Below are positions 1-9,548 of a DNA stretch of 64,000 nt, piece after piece (the first letter of the stretch is position 1; every line of letters begins with the position of its first letter). Source of the DNA: Salinisphaera sp049568105 (GTDB lineage Bacteria; Pseudomonadota; Gammaproteobacteria; Nevskiales; Salinisphaeraceae). The notes under the pieces are model-generated. The model searched no databases, was not told the DNA's origin, and saw nothing but the letters and a program-made list of their open reading frames with translations. The stretch spans positions 1,240,001-1,304,000 of the forward strand of contig NZ_CP145335.1 of assembly GCF_049568105.1 (NCBI RefSeq), in the 5' to 3' direction. The position numbers and the translations under genes are program-made.

Positions 1-815
1 TAGACGGCAAACACGAAGTCGGTATCGGACTCTGGCAGGAAATTCAGATGGGCCTGGCTGCCGTTGAGCCAGCCTTTGCCGAACAACCCGCCCGAGCCGA
101 TCGCGATCTTCGACTGGGTGATGTGATAACCGGCCCCGAGCGGGTCGCGGGCTGGGTTCAGAAAGGTCAGCACGCGCTGTTGCTGATAGTCGTGCAGGTT
201 GAACCAGATCAGTGGTGCGGCCGCGGCCGCGAGCACGATCAGCAAGAGGATAATGCGCCAGCGCAGGCCGGCGAAAAACAGCGCGAAACCGCCGCCGGCG
301 ATGATCAACAATGCGGTGCCCAGATCCGGCTGCTGGACCACCAGGGCCACCGGCACAGCCATAATTACGCCGGCCAGTACGACATCGCCTATGCGCGGTG
401 GGAGCGGGCGCTGGTGGAAGAAAGCCGCGACTGTCAAAGGCACCACCAGCTTGCAGATTTCGGAGGGCTGAAAACGCACCACCCCGAGATCGAGCCAGCG
501 CTTGGCGCCCATCGCGGCATCCCCGAGCACGAGTACTGCTACCAGCAGCAGTACGCCTATTAAATACACCCAGGGTGAGGCGACGCGATACCAGTGGGGT
601 GGAATCTGGGCGAGTACGATCATCCCGGCCAGGCCGATACCGACGCGCACGGCCTGGGCGATCACGATCTGCGACGACTGGCCCGAGGCGCTATACAGCA
701 CGAACAGACCCAACAGCGCGCAGCAGAGCAGCCCGGCCAGCAGCTGGACGTCGATATGCCACGCGCTCAGGCGCGCCGACAGCGTCGCGGGGCGTTCCTG
801 GGCGGTGCTGCTCAT
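1..815 (-). CDS. rodA: RodA, SEDS peptidoglycan glycosyltransferase (3' end outside window)
   Basis: RodA is the polytopic SEDS-family polymerase that makes glycan strands with PBP2 during lateral wall growth. The minus strand reads open from an ATG at 815 to the window edge, giving about 271 residues of a protein usually near 370-380. Several hydrophobic membrane segments are visible, as is the conserved region ending in FLPESDTDFVFAV at the edge. Its start overlaps the mrdA stop by four bases (ATGA), so the two are translationally coupled, as expected for partners in one complex. The C-terminal quarter is missing only because the window ends. Confidence 0.93.
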   Translation of the reverse strand, partial: MSSTAQERPATLSARLSAWHIDVQLLAGLLCCALLGLFVLYSASGQSSQIVIAQAVRVGIGLAGMIVLAQIPPHWYRVASPWVYLIGVLLLVAVLVLGDAAMGAKRWLDLGVVRFQPSEICKLVVPLTVAAFFHQRPLPPRIGDVVLAGVIMAVPVALVVQQPDLGTALLIIAGGGFALFFAGLRWRIILLLIVLAAAAAPLIWFNLHDYQQQRVLTFLNPARDPLGAGYHITQSKIAIGSGGLFGKGWLNGSQAHLNFLPESDTDFVFAV

Positions 816-2722
816 GAGCGGGACTCCCCGGCTGGCTTGCTGCTATTGGCCTGCAGGGTTTCGCTCTGCTCGAGGCTATCGAGATAGCTGTCGATCACGC
901 GGCGAGCGATCGGTCCAGCCACGCTGGAACCGCCGCCGCCGTGCTCGACCAAGACCCCGACCGCGATCTTGGGATCGTCGACCGGGGCGAAAGCCAGAAA
1001 CAGCGCATGTTCGCGCAGCCGGTGCGGGATGCTGTCCAGATCCGGGGCGACTTCGTTCTGCGGCAGGCCGGCGACCTGGGCACTGCCCGATTTGCCGGCG
1101 ATCGGGTACTTCAGGTGCCGGCCGACATAGTGGTGGGCGGTGCCATGCGGGCTGTTGATGACGCCTTGCATGCCGTTGATCACGATCTCCCAGTGCCGTT
1201 TATCCTTGAGCTCGATCGGCGGCAGGGCATCGGGCCGGTATTGCGAGGTCCGCCGGGTCTGGGGGTCGCGCCAGGCCTTGAGTACATGCGGACGATAGGC
1301 ATGCCCGCGGGTGGCCAGTTCGCTGGCGGCCTGAGCCAGCTGCAGCGGGGTCGTAGTCATGAAGCCCTGGCCGATGACCGTGATCAGGGTCTCGCCGGGA
1401 TACCAGGGTAGGTGGCGATTGGCGTGCTTCCACTCGCGGGAGGGCATGATGCCGGAATTCTCGCGCGGCAGATCGATACCGGTCTTCTGGCCCAGGCCGA
1501 ACATGCTGCCGTAGCGGTGGATATTATCGATACCGAGCTTCATGCCCAGTTTGTAGAAATATACGTCCGAGCTGCGCTCGATGGCCTGGGTCAGATCGAT
1601 CCAGCCCTGGCCGGAGCGCTTCCAGTCGCGATAATGATGGCTGGAGCCGGGCAAGGTGACATAGCCCGGGCACCAGACTTTCTTGTTCGGATCGATCACC
1701 CCGGTCTCGAGTGCCCCAATGGCCATGATCGGCTTGACTGTGGAACCGGGCGGGTACTGGCCCTGCAGGGCGCGGTTGTACAGCGGTTTGTGCGGATCGT
1801 GGATCAGGCGCGAATAGTTGGCGCGGCTGATGCCGTCGACGAACAGATCCGGGTCGTAGCCCGGTTTGCTGACTATCGCCAGCACGCCGCCGGTGTTCGG
1901 ATCGAGCGCGACCACGGCGCCGTCTTGATCGCCGAGCGCGTTATAGGCGACTTTCTGTAGGGCTGAATCCACGGTCAGGGTCAGGCTGTCGCCAGCGCTG
2001 GCCGGATGCATATCGAGTTCGCGCAGGGCCCGGCCGGCGGCGTTGGTTTCGACCACTCGCGAGCCCGGATAGCCGTGCAGCTTGGATTCGTAGGACAGCT
2101 CGGCGCCCGCCTTGCCGATATGCGATGAGCCGCGATAGCGTTTTTTATTGACGTTGGTCAGATCGGCTGCGGTAATGCCGCCGACATAGCCGACCACGTG
2201 CGAGGCGTATTTTCCGAGCGGATAGTTGCGGGTCAGCCCGGCCCGGATGTTGACGCCGGGAAAGCGTTCGCGATCCACCTCGAAGCGTGCCACCTCGGCT
2301 TGGGACAGGTTCAACAGGATCGGGGTGCCGCGAAACGACGGGGTGCGTTTCTCGCGCGAATAGAAGCGCTGTTTGTCGGCCTCGCTGATGGTCACGATCT
2401 GGGACAGACGTGTGATGGTGGATTTCACACTGTCAGCGACCTGCTCGGGGACGATTTCCAGGCGATAGGCCGGTTCGTTGTTGGCCAGCAGATTGCCATG
2501 GCGGTCGTAGATCAGGCCGCGGACCGGGGGTACGACCTCCACCCGCATGCGATTGTCCTGGGACCGGGTCTCGTAATAGCCGTGTCGATAGACCTGTAGA
2601 TAGAGCACCCGTGCCACCAGCATGCCGATCAGGATCAGCAGTAACAGGCTGGCAGCGATCGTGCGGAGGATGAACAGGCGCCGCTCGGCCGCATGATTTT
2701 TGATTGCATCGTCTGCGGCCAT
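812..2722 (-). CDS. mrdA: Penicillin-binding protein 2 (peptidoglycan D,D-transpeptidase MrdA)
   Basis: PBP2 cross-links new peptidoglycan in the elongasome with RodA. The protein has a short cytoplasmic start, one membrane anchor, a PBP dimer region and a C-terminal transpeptidase. Seen motifs are the SxxK box in PPGSTVK (the catalytic serine is residue 327 from this start), an SSD box and the KSG triad in AGKSGSAQ. I chose the ATG at 2722, which gives 636 residues, because from there the N-terminus follows the family pattern. An in-frame ATG at 2773 would add 17 residues without family resemblance. It lies in the mreB-mreC-mreD-mrdA-rodA run. Confidence 0.93.
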   Translation of the reverse strand: MAADDAIKNHAAERRLFILRTIAASLLLLILIGMLVARVLYLQVYRHGYYETRSQDNRMRVEVVPPVRGLIYDRHGNLLANNEPAYRLEIVPEQVADSVKSTITRLSQIVTISEADKQRFYSREKRTPSFRGTPILLNLSQAEVARFEVDRERFPGVNIRAGLTRNYPLGKYASHVVGYVGGITAADLTNVNKKRYRGSSHIGKAGAELSYESKLHGYPGSRVVETNAAGRALRELDMHPASAGDSLTLTVDSALQKVAYNALGDQDGAVVALDPNTGGVLAIVSKPGYDPDLFVDGISRANYSRLIHDPHKPLYNRALQGQYPPGSTVKPIMAIGALETGVIDPNKKVWCPGYVTLPGSSHHYRDWKRSGQGWIDLTQAIERSSDVYFYKLGMKLGIDNIHRYGSMFGLGQKTGIDLPRENSGIMPSREWKHANRHLPWYPGETLITVIGQGFMTTTPLQLAQAASELATRGHAYRPHVLKAWRDPQTRRTSQYRPDALPPIELKDKRHWEIVINGMQGVINSPHGTAHHYVGRHLKYPIAGKSGSAQVAGLPQNEVAPDLDSIPHRLREHALFLAFAPVDDPKIAVGVLVEHGGGGSSVAGPIARRVIDSYLDSLEQSETLQANSSKPAGESRS

Positions 2723-2812
2723 ACCCGCTCGTTTCACCCTGTCTGAATGCAAGACGCCGGTCGAAGCGCGCATGCGCGCTGCGTTCCGTCGTGTTCACTG
2801 ACCCCCGTGATG

Positions 2813-3298
2813 CTATCCGACCTCAAATTCCGCGATCCGTTCCAAAAGAAATGCCCAGACCGGCCAAAGCACGGCCGAGGATAACGCCGGCAGCCAGCGC
2901 CACCATTGGTTCACATCCAGCCCCGTGGCCCCGTCGATCCAGAACAGTACGAACTCGTACAGCAAAAACACCGGCAGCATCAGCAATGCCTGCTGTGCCA
3001 GCGGAAAGCTCCATAGCAGTTCTCGGCCCTTGACCACCACATAGGCTGCAATCGCCATGGCTAGGCCATGTTCTGAAAACGGCGTGCCGTAGAGCACATC
3101 GATGGGAATGCCACAGCACCATGCCGCGACCGGGCCGAAACGCAGCGGCTGCATCGCGGTCCAGAACATCACGGTCATGGTGTAAAAGGCCGGTCGGGCC
3201 GCTGACAGCGTCCCTGGCAGCGGCAGCAAGGTCAGTACCAGCGATACGGCCAGGCAGGCAACGATCAGCAGAATGCTTACGCGCTGATTGGCGATCAT
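2813..3298 (-). CDS. mreD: Rod shape-determining protein MreD
   Basis: MreD is a small inner-membrane protein of the elongasome that links MreC to the wall synthases. The 161-residue product is almost entirely hydrophobic, with about five predicted membrane spans, and matches the usual 160-170 residue size. Its ATG overlaps the mreC stop by four bases (ATGA at 3295-3298). Identity rests on size, hydrophobic pattern and position between mreC and mrdA, because MreD sequences are poorly conserved. Confidence 0.88.
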   Translation of the reverse strand: MIANQRVSILLIVACLAVSLVLTLLPLPGTLSAARPAFYTMTVMFWTAMQPLRFGPVAAWCCGIPIDVLYGTPFSEHGLAMAIAAYVVVKGRELLWSFPLAQQALLMLPVFLLYEFVLFWIDGATGLDVNQWWRWLPALSSAVLWPVWAFLLERIAEFEVG

Positions 3299-4251
3299 TG
3301 GTCTGGCGCGTTGTCTTGATCCGGCGGCTCGTGGCCCGGGCTGGTGCCGCTGTCCGAAGCCGCGTCACCAGGAATTTCGGCCGCCTTCGTAGGCGAATCG
3401 TTCCAGACCAGCAACACCTCGCGGCCTCGGTCGAGGTGGGCAGTCGGCTTCGCGGTGACTTGTAGGAATTCCTCACCAGGACGACGCTCGACCCCGGTGA
3501 CCTCGGCGACCGGATAGTTCGGTGGATAACGGCCGCCCAGTCCGGACGAGACCAGCAGATCACCGACCTGGATATCGGCGTTGTTGGGTAGAAAGGGCAG
3601 GGTGAGCGCTTCGGAGCGGCCGGTGCCCTGGGCGATGGTTTGCAGCCCGGTGCGATTGACCTCGACCGGGATACCGTTGTTGGCATCGCTGATCAGGATC
3701 GCGCGCGCATCCAGCGGCGTGACGTCGGTGACTTGGCCCATGATGCCGTGCGCATCGATCAACGCCTGGCCGACGAACACCCCGTCCGAGCTGCCCTTGT
3801 TGAGCTTGATGTACTGCCGGTACGGGTCGGGGCTGACCGACAGGATGCGCGCGATCAGTACGTTCTGGTCCAACGAGCTGGCTGAGGCGAGCAGGGCACG
3901 GATGCGTTCGTTTTCGGCCTGTAGGGCGGCGAGTTTCTGTAGCCGGCCCTGGAGCAGTAGCACTTTCTGGGAAAGCTGCTGATTCTCTTTGATCAGGGCG
4001 CCGCGGTCGAAATAGTGCTGTAGATAACCGAGCGCTTCGTCGGGCCACTCGGCAGCGATCTGAATCGGCTCCAGCGCTACTGCCAGGGCACTGCGCACTG
4101 GTGAAAGGGTCTCGCGGGCGTCGTCGACCATCATCAATACGATCGAGGCGATCGCGATAGCCACGATCGTCAACCCCGGCGCGATGCGTCGGCCCAGCAG
4201 GCCGGGTTTGTCGTCGTCTTTGAGCCCCAGCACTAATGCGGCCTGACGCAC
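3295..4251 (-). CDS. mreC: Rod shape-determining protein MreC
   Basis: MreC is a bitopic periplasmic scaffold that activates PBP2/RodA. The 318-residue protein has an N-terminal membrane span at about residues 25-43, a coiled coil at about 85-120 rich in Leu, Gln and Glu (KENQQLSQKVLLLQ), and the two-domain beta-barrel region with the conserved GxxVxxxGLGGRYPPNYPVAEV-type stretch near 240. The tail after about 290 is acidic and proline-rich. The 187-nt gap to mreB contains a short perfect inverted repeat at 4264-4279 (GCGCGAT-TG-ATCGCGC), which may separate mreB expression from mreCD. Confidence 0.94.
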   Translation of the reverse strand: MRQAALVLGLKDDDKPGLLGRRIAPGLTIVAIAIASIVLMMVDDARETLSPVRSALAVALEPIQIAAEWPDEALGYLQHYFDRGALIKENQQLSQKVLLLQGRLQKLAALQAENERIRALLASASSLDQNVLIARILSVSPDPYRQYIKLNKGSSDGVFVGQALIDAHGIMGQVTDVTPLDARAILISDANNGIPVEVNRTGLQTIAQGTGRSEALTLPFLPNNADIQVGDLLVSSGLGGRYPPNYPVAEVTGVERRPGEEFLQVTAKPTAHLDRGREVLLVWNDSPTKAAEIPGDAASDSGTSPGHEPPDQDNAPDQ

Positions 4252-4438
4252 ACAGACCAGCCGGCGCGATTGATCGCGCAGACGGGCAGGTCAGTACCGG
4301 TAGGGACAACGCGTAACGGTCGGCTCATCGAATCAGGCCGTTGAGGCTTGCGCGGGTGACAAACGAAACGGGCGCGCGCGACCGCCCAGATCATAACCTA
4401 GGCCGCGCACAGGGCTCGCATAACGACGAATCGGCGCG

Positions 4439-5479
4439 TTACTCGAGCGCGAACAACGCGCCGGATTTGCGATCGAGCATTTCCAGCAGGATGCCACCGC
4501 CGCGGGCAACACAGGTTAGCGGATCGTCGGCCACGATCACCGGCAGGCCGGTTTCTTCGGACAGCAGTTTGTCGAGATCGGCCAGCAGAGCGCCGCCGCC
4601 GGTCAGTACGATGCCACGCTCGGCAACGTCCGAGCCCAGTTCCGGCGGGGTCGACTCGAGCGCCAGTTTGACCGCCGAGACGATGTTCGACAGCGGCTCC
4701 TGCAAGGCGTCCAGCACCTCGTTGGAGTTGAGCGTGAACGAGCGCGGCACGCCAGCCGACATATGCCGTCCGACGACTTCGATCTCCTTGATCTCGTGGC
4801 CGGGAAAGGCAGTGCCGATCTGGTGCTTGATGGATTCGGCGGTGGTCTCGCCGATCAGCATGTTGTACTGGCGCCGGACATAATTGACGATCGCCTCGTC
4901 GAGCTTGTCGCCACCGGTGCGCACGCTCTCGGCATAGACGATGCCGTTGAGCGAGATCACCGCCACTTCTGAAGTCCCGCCGCCGATATCGAGCACCATC
5001 GAGCCCCGGGCTTCACCGATCGGGATCCCGGCGCCGATCGCTGCGGCCACCGGTTCCTCGATCAGATAGACCCGGCGGGCGCCGGCGTTGGAGGCCGACT
5101 CGCGAATCGCGCGGCGTTCGACCTGGGTCGAGCCGTAGGGCACACAAACCAACACCCGGGTCATCGGGCGCAGAAAACGCTTCTGGTGCACTTTGCGGAT
5201 GAAGTGCTGGAGCATTTTCTCGGTAACGGTGAAATCCGCGATCACGCCGTCCTTGAGCGGGCGGATGGTGCCGATATGGGCCGGTGTGCGACCCAGCATG
5301 CGTTTGGCGTCCGAGCCGACGGCCTCGATGCGTTTGCCGCCGCGGGCGTCCGTACGGACGGCGACCACCGAAGGTTCATTGAGCACAATGCCCTGATCGC
5401 GCGCATAGACGAGCGTATTGGCCGTACCCAAGTCGATCGACAGATCATTGACGAACAGGCCGCGAAAGTTTTCCAGCAT
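4439..5479 (-). CDS. mreB: Rod shape-determining actin homologue MreB
   Basis: MreB is the bacterial actin that positions the lateral wall machinery. The actin-fold nucleotide motifs are present: phosphate-1 DLGTANT at residues 16-22 and phosphate-2 DIGGGTSEVAV. From the ATG at 5479 the protein is 346 residues and starts MLENFRG, as in other gammaproteobacteria. A GTG three codons upstream (5488) is in frame but less family-like. It heads the minus-strand shape operon and is divergent from gatC. Confidence 0.97.
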   Translation of the reverse strand: MLENFRGLFVNDLSIDLGTANTLVYARDQGIVLNEPSVVAVRTDARGGKRIEAVGSDAKRMLGRTPAHIGTIRPLKDGVIADFTVTEKMLQHFIRKVHQKRFLRPMTRVLVCVPYGSTQVERRAIRESASNAGARRVYLIEEPVAAAIGAGIPIGEARGSMVLDIGGGTSEVAVISLNGIVYAESVRTGGDKLDEAIVNYVRRQYNMLIGETTAESIKHQIGTAFPGHEIKEIEVVGRHMSAGVPRSFTLNSNEVLDALQEPLSNIVSAVKLALESTPPELGSDVAERGIVLTGGGALLADLDKLLSEETGLPVIVADDPLTCVARGGGILLEMLDRKSGALFALE

Positions 5480-5527
5480 GGAATTCACCGAGCACTAAAA
5501 TTATGGCGCGGATCGCGCGCACCGGCT

Positions 5528-5543
5528 GCCGACAGATGTCGGC
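5528..5543. promoter_or_regulatory. Inverted repeat upstream of mreB
   Basis: GCCGACA-GA-TGTCGGC forms a perfect 7+7 palindrome with a 2-nt centre in the divergent mreB/gatC control region, about 50 bp upstream of mreB. Its size and spacing are those of a dimeric repressor site, but no regulator can be named. A hairpin role in the mreB leader is the alternative. Confidence 0.3.
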
Positions 5544-5664
5544 TGCATGACCCTGAGATAAGCCGTCGCCCCTCGAATCTCATCACAAGGCATTTGAAGG
5601 AGCGCAATGCTAGCAATGGGGACCGTGCACGGCAACGCTGGCTGGTCGCTGAATGCAGACCGGC

Positions 5665-5694
5665 CGGACAAAGGATTGCGCGATCTTTTATGCT
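5665..5694 (+). promoter_or_regulatory. Possible sigma70 promoter of gatCAB
   Basis: CGGACA (5665-5670) and TATGCT (5689-5694) are separated by 18 bp, with four of six matches to each consensus box. They lie about 60 bp ahead of the gatC GTG start, in the only sizeable gap upstream of the operon. Confidence 0.35.
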
Positions 5695-5752
5695 ACGTTT
5701 TGCCGCCGCGTGGGGCTGACCTGCCAAATTCATTCAAATCGAGACAATCGTC

Positions 5753-6040
5753 GTGAGTCTGACTGCCGATGATGTGCGCAAGGTTGCTCGCCTGGCCCGA
5801 CTGGGCCTAGACGACAGCCAGATCGCCGACTATGCGAGCCAGCTGTCCAGTATTCTGGACGTGGTCGATCACCTGGAGAGCGCCGATACCCGTGATGTCG
5901 CGCCGATGTCCCATCCGCTGGATCTGACCGCCCGGCTGCGCCCGGACGTGGCCCAGTCGAGCGTGGATCGCGAGGCGTTCCAGGCGATCGCGCCGGATAC
6001 CGCCGCAGGCCTATATCGCGTGCCGAAGGTGATCGAATGA
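5753..6040 (+). CDS. gatC: Asp/Glu-tRNA amidotransferase subunit GatC
   Basis: GatC is the small subunit that tethers GatA and GatB in the enzyme converting Glu-tRNA(Gln) and/or Asp-tRNA(Asn) to the amidated forms. The 95-residue product has the typical N-terminal helices (DVRKVARLARLGLDD) and a C-terminal segment ending YRVPKVIE. It begins at a GTG codon at 5753. The stop overlaps the gatA start by four bases (ATGA), implying coupled translation. Confidence 0.96.
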   Translation: MSLTADDVRKVARLARLGLDDSQIADYASQLSSILDVVDHLESADTRDVAPMSHPLDLTARLRPDVAQSSVDREAFQAIAPDTAAGLYRVPKVIE

Positions 6041-7482
6041 TCCACGAACGCTCTATTGCCGAATTGATCGCAGCGCGTACCGCTGGCGAATTGAGCGCCA
6101 AGGCGATCGCCGATGCCTATCTGGCGCGGATCGATGCCCATGCCGACACCCTCAATGCGCTGATTACGCGCACCGCCGAATCCGCGCGTGAGCGCGCGAG
6201 CGCGATCGATGCTGCTGCCGAGGGCGCACTGGCTGGCCTGCCGCTGATCCACAAGGATATTTTTTGTACCCAGGGCGTGAAGACCAGCTGTGCTTCGCGC
6301 ATGCTCGATAACTTCATCGCGCCCTACGATGCGACCGTGGTCGAACGTCTGGCCGCGGCCGGCACGGTCACTTTGGGTAAGGCGAATATGGACGAGTTCG
6401 CGATGGGCTCGTCCAACGAGAACAGCTTCTACGGGGCGGTGAAAAACCCCTGGAATACCGACTATGTGCCGGGTGGCTCTTCCGGCGGCTCGGCTGCGGC
6501 CGTGGCGGCTGGCCTGGCTCCGGCGGCTACCGGTACCGATACCGGCGGCTCGATCCGCCAGCCGGCTGCGCTGTGCGGCGTGACCGGTATCAAGCCCACC
6601 TATGGCCGGGTCTCGCGCTACGGCATGATCGCCTTTGCCTCGAGCCTCGACCAGGGCGGCTGCTTCGCCCGCTCGGCCGAGGACTGTGCGCATGTGCTGG
6701 GTGCTATGGCCGGCTTCGACGAACGCGATTCGACCAGCGTCGAGCGTGAGGTGCCCGACTATGCGAGCCAGCTCAGCGGCGATATCGCCGGCCTGACCAT
6801 CGGTTTGCCCCGGGAATACTTCGCCGACGGGCTCGAGTCCGGCAGTCGCGAAGTCATCAATCAGGCGATCGCCGAACTGGAAGGCCTGGGCGCGAGGGTG
6901 GTCGAGATCGACATGCCGCATACCGAGCTGGCGGTATCGACCTATTACGTGATTGCCCCGGCCGAAGCGTCGTCGAATCTGGCACGCTTCGACGGCGTAC
7001 GCTATGGCCATCGCTGTGCCGACCCGGTCGATTTGGATGATCTGTATACCCGATCGCGGGCCGAAGGCTTCGGCGCGGAGGTCCAGCGGCGCATCATGAT
7101 GGGCGCCTATGTGCTCTCGGCCGGCTACTACGATGCCTATTATCTAAAGGCCCAGAAGACCCGCCGGCTGATCGCAGGCGACTTCCACCAAGCGTTCGAA
7201 CAGGTCGATCTGATTGCGGCCCCGGTGACCCAGGCGCCGGCGTTCAAGCTCGGTGAAAAGGCCAACGACCCGGTTGCGATGTATCTCAACGACGTCTATA
7301 CGCTGCCGGCGAGTCTGGCCGGGGTGCCGGGCATGTCGGTGCCGGCCGGCTTCGTCGACGGGCTACCGGTAGGGATGCAATTGATCGCGCCCTGGTTCGA
7401 GGAGGCCCGGCTGCTGAATGCCGCCCATGCCTACCAGCAGGCCACCGACTGGCATACCCGTCGCCCGCCGGGCTTCGAATAA
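6037..7482 (+). CDS. gatA: Asp/Glu-tRNA amidotransferase subunit GatA
   Basis: GatA is the amidase that releases ammonia from glutamine for tRNA amidation. The 481-residue protein carries the amidase-signature catalytic triad Lys73 (HKD), Ser148 in GGSSGGSAAA and Ser172 in TDTGGSIRQP, at the spacing of the family. It overlaps gatC by four bases and is followed 22 nt later by gatB. Full length, with no oddities. Confidence 0.98.
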   Translation: MIHERSIAELIAARTAGELSAKAIADAYLARIDAHADTLNALITRTAESARERASAIDAAAEGALAGLPLIHKDIFCTQGVKTSCASRMLDNFIAPYDATVVERLAAAGTVTLGKANMDEFAMGSSNENSFYGAVKNPWNTDYVPGGSSGGSAAAVAAGLAPAATGTDTGGSIRQPAALCGVTGIKPTYGRVSRYGMIAFASSLDQGGCFARSAEDCAHVLGAMAGFDERDSTSVEREVPDYASQLSGDIAGLTIGLPREYFADGLESGSREVINQAIAELEGLGARVVEIDMPHTELAVSTYYVIAPAEASSNLARFDGVRYGHRCADPVDLDDLYTRSRAEGFGAEVQRRIMMGAYVLSAGYYDAYYLKAQKTRRLIAGDFHQAFEQVDLIAAPVTQAPAFKLGEKANDPVAMYLNDVYTLPASLAGVPGMSVPAGFVDGLPVGMQLIAPWFEEARLLNAAHAYQQATDWHTRRPPGFE

Positions 7483-7504
7483 GCGACCCCAGGAGATCGA
7501 AACC

Positions 7505-8962
7505 ATGAACTGGGAAGCCGTGATCGGGCTGGAAGTACATATCCAGCTCGCGACCCAAAGCAAGATTTTTTCCAGCGCGCCGACCGCTTACGGTGCCGAG
7601 CCGAACACCCAGGCCAATGCGGTCGATGTAGCGATGCCAGGCGTGCTGCCGGTGATCAACGGCGAGGTCATTCGCATGGCCACGCTGTTCGGACTGGCGA
7701 TCGATGCCGATATCGCGCCGAGATCGGTGTTCGCACGCAAGCATTATTTCTATCCCGACCTGCCCAAGGGCTACCAGATCAGCCAGTTCGAGCTGCCGAT
7801 CGTGGCCAACGGGCATCTGGATATCACCACCGGGGCGGGCGCGAGCAAGCGGGTCGGCATCACCCGGGCGCATTTGGAAGAAGATGCCGGCAAGTCGTTG
7901 CACGATGCTTTCGATCGCGCCACCGGCATCGATCTGAACCGGGCCGGCACGCCGCTGGTCGAATGTGTCTCCGAACCCGAGATCGCGACTGCGGCCGAAG
8001 CCGCAGCCTATGCGCGCAAGCTGCACTCGCTGGTGACTTATCTGGGGATCTGTGACGGCAATATGGCCGAAGGCTCGTTCCGGGTGGATGCCAACGTCTC
8101 CGTGCGCCCGGCTGGCTCGAGCGAGTTCGGCACCCGTACCGAGACCAAGAACGTCAACTCGTTTCGTTTTCTGGAAAAAGCGATCGAGTTCGAGATCGAG
8201 CGCCAGATCGACGTGCTCGAGGGCGGCGGCCAGATCGTCCAGGAAACCCGGCTGTTCGATCCAGATTCCGGCGAAACCCGGTCGATGCGCTCCAAAGAAG
8301 AAGCCCACGACTATCGCTATTTTCCGGATCCGGATTTACTGCCGGTGGCGATCGATGCCGCCTTCATCGACTCGGTACGGGCCGATTTGCCGGAGCTGCC
8401 GGGGGCCAAGGCCGAGCGTTTCGAGGCTGAATACGGCGTATCGAGCGCCGATGCGGCCGCCCTGACGGCTTCGCGAGCCTGGGCCGATTACTTCGAGGCG
8501 ACGGTGGCCGCGGCCGGCGGCGATAAGGTCAAACTCGGCAAGCCGGCCGCCAACTGGATCAGTACTGAGCTGGCCGGCGTGCTCAACCGTGACAGCCTGG
8601 GTATCGACCAGACACCGGTCAGTGCCGACCAGCTCGGTGGCCTGATCGCGCGGGTCGACGACAACACCATCTCCGGCAAGATCGCCAAGCAGGTCTTCGA
8701 TGCCCTGGTGGCCGGCGAAGGCGAGTCGGCCGATGTGATCATCGAGGCCAAGGGCCTGAAACAGATCACCGACACGTCCGCGATCGAATCCTTCGTTGAT
8801 GAGGCCATCGCCAACAATCCGGACCAGGTCCAGCAGTATCTGGACGGCAAGACCAAGATCGTCGGCTTTCTGGTCGGGCAGGTGATGAAGGCGTCCAAGG
8901 GCAAGGCCAATCCCAAGGACGTCAACCAGATGATGGTGGAAAAGCTCAACGCCCTAGCCTGA
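7505..8962 (+). CDS. gatB: Asp/Glu-tRNA amidotransferase subunit GatB
   Basis: GatB activates the misacylated tRNA by phosphorylation and transfers ammonia delivered from GatA. The ATG at 7505 is preceded by AGGAG at 7491-7495 and gives 485 residues starting NWEAVIGLEVHIQL, the conserved GatB/E opening. The metal-site region and the signature LEEDAGKSLHD are present, followed by the C-terminal helical and YqeY-like tRNA-binding tail. An in-frame extension back to 7418 overlaps gatA and is not family-like. Confidence 0.97.
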   Translation: MNWEAVIGLEVHIQLATQSKIFSSAPTAYGAEPNTQANAVDVAMPGVLPVINGEVIRMATLFGLAIDADIAPRSVFARKHYFYPDLPKGYQISQFELPIVANGHLDITTGAGASKRVGITRAHLEEDAGKSLHDAFDRATGIDLNRAGTPLVECVSEPEIATAAEAAAYARKLHSLVTYLGICDGNMAEGSFRVDANVSVRPAGSSEFGTRTETKNVNSFRFLEKAIEFEIERQIDVLEGGGQIVQETRLFDPDSGETRSMRSKEEAHDYRYFPDPDLLPVAIDAAFIDSVRADLPELPGAKAERFEAEYGVSSADAAALTASRAWADYFEATVAAAGGDKVKLGKPAANWISTELAGVLNRDSLGIDQTPVSADQLGGLIARVDDNTISGKIAKQVFDALVAGEGESADVIIEAKGLKQITDTSAIESFVDEAIANNPDQVQQYLDGKTKIVGFLVGQVMKASKGKANPKDVNQMMVEKLNALA

Positions 8963-9548
8963 GGCGCGCGCTGTCGAAACGATGGGGCGGCAACCGTCCG
9001 TCGGCCAGGGGCGATGAAAGCGGGACTTGCCGATGCGGCAAGTCACCCGCTTTCTGCGAGTGGTCATCCGGCCAAATTCGCGACTATGCGGCGTCATCGG
9101 GCCCGTCGATGGGGCGTTCGAGCGCCGTATCGCAGCTCGTGTATTGGATGCTGCGCGGCGCGAGTCGCTGATTGCCGCGTGCCACGATCCAAACGTGCAG
9201 CGCTGCGGGGCGGATATGGTTCGCTTGGCATAGGTGTGGCCCATAGGCCGAGAGACCGAGCGCTGTCGTGCGGCCCGTCTGCGTTATGCTGTCTTGGCTC
9301 GTGCGACGACGCCACGTTCGCTATGCCGCGTCTTGTTGCGATCGTGACTTTTTCAAGAAGTAGCGCTCGCGAAGGGCTGGTACGTGACGTCAGCAGTCCT
9401 GAAAGCCCCGTTACCTCTCTAGCGCCGACCGACCGGCCATCATAGCGACATGACCAGCCGAACCTGCTTTGAATGCGCGCCTTAGGCAGACAGATGCCCA
9501 CGGGCACGTTAGCCTGTAGCGCAGTTATTTCCTGATGCGACCGCCGCC
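8963..9548. other. Intergenic stretch between gatB and the YjbQ-type gene
   Basis: This 586-bp stretch has several short open frames on both strands, but none has a recognisable protein, a ribosome site or family-like composition. The only firm structure is the long hairpin at 9016-9054. It may be decayed coding DNA. Confidence 0.5.
9016..9054 (+). terminator. Long bulged hairpin downstream of gatB
   Basis: GAAAGCGGG and CCCGCTTTC form an outer 9-bp stem. ACTTGCCG and CGGCAAGT form an inner 8-bp stem, closed by an ATG loop with a 2-nt CA bulge on the 3' arm. It lies 54 nt after gatB. No long T tract follows, so it could be a terminator or an mRNA 3'-end stabiliser. The apex sequence TGCCGATGCGGC recurs in the purH hairpin at 12536. 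Confidence 0.55.

Noticed and set aside
9027..9233. A 68-codon plus-strand frame after gatB
   Set aside because: It begins inside the gatB 3' hairpin, has no ribosome site and matches no family.
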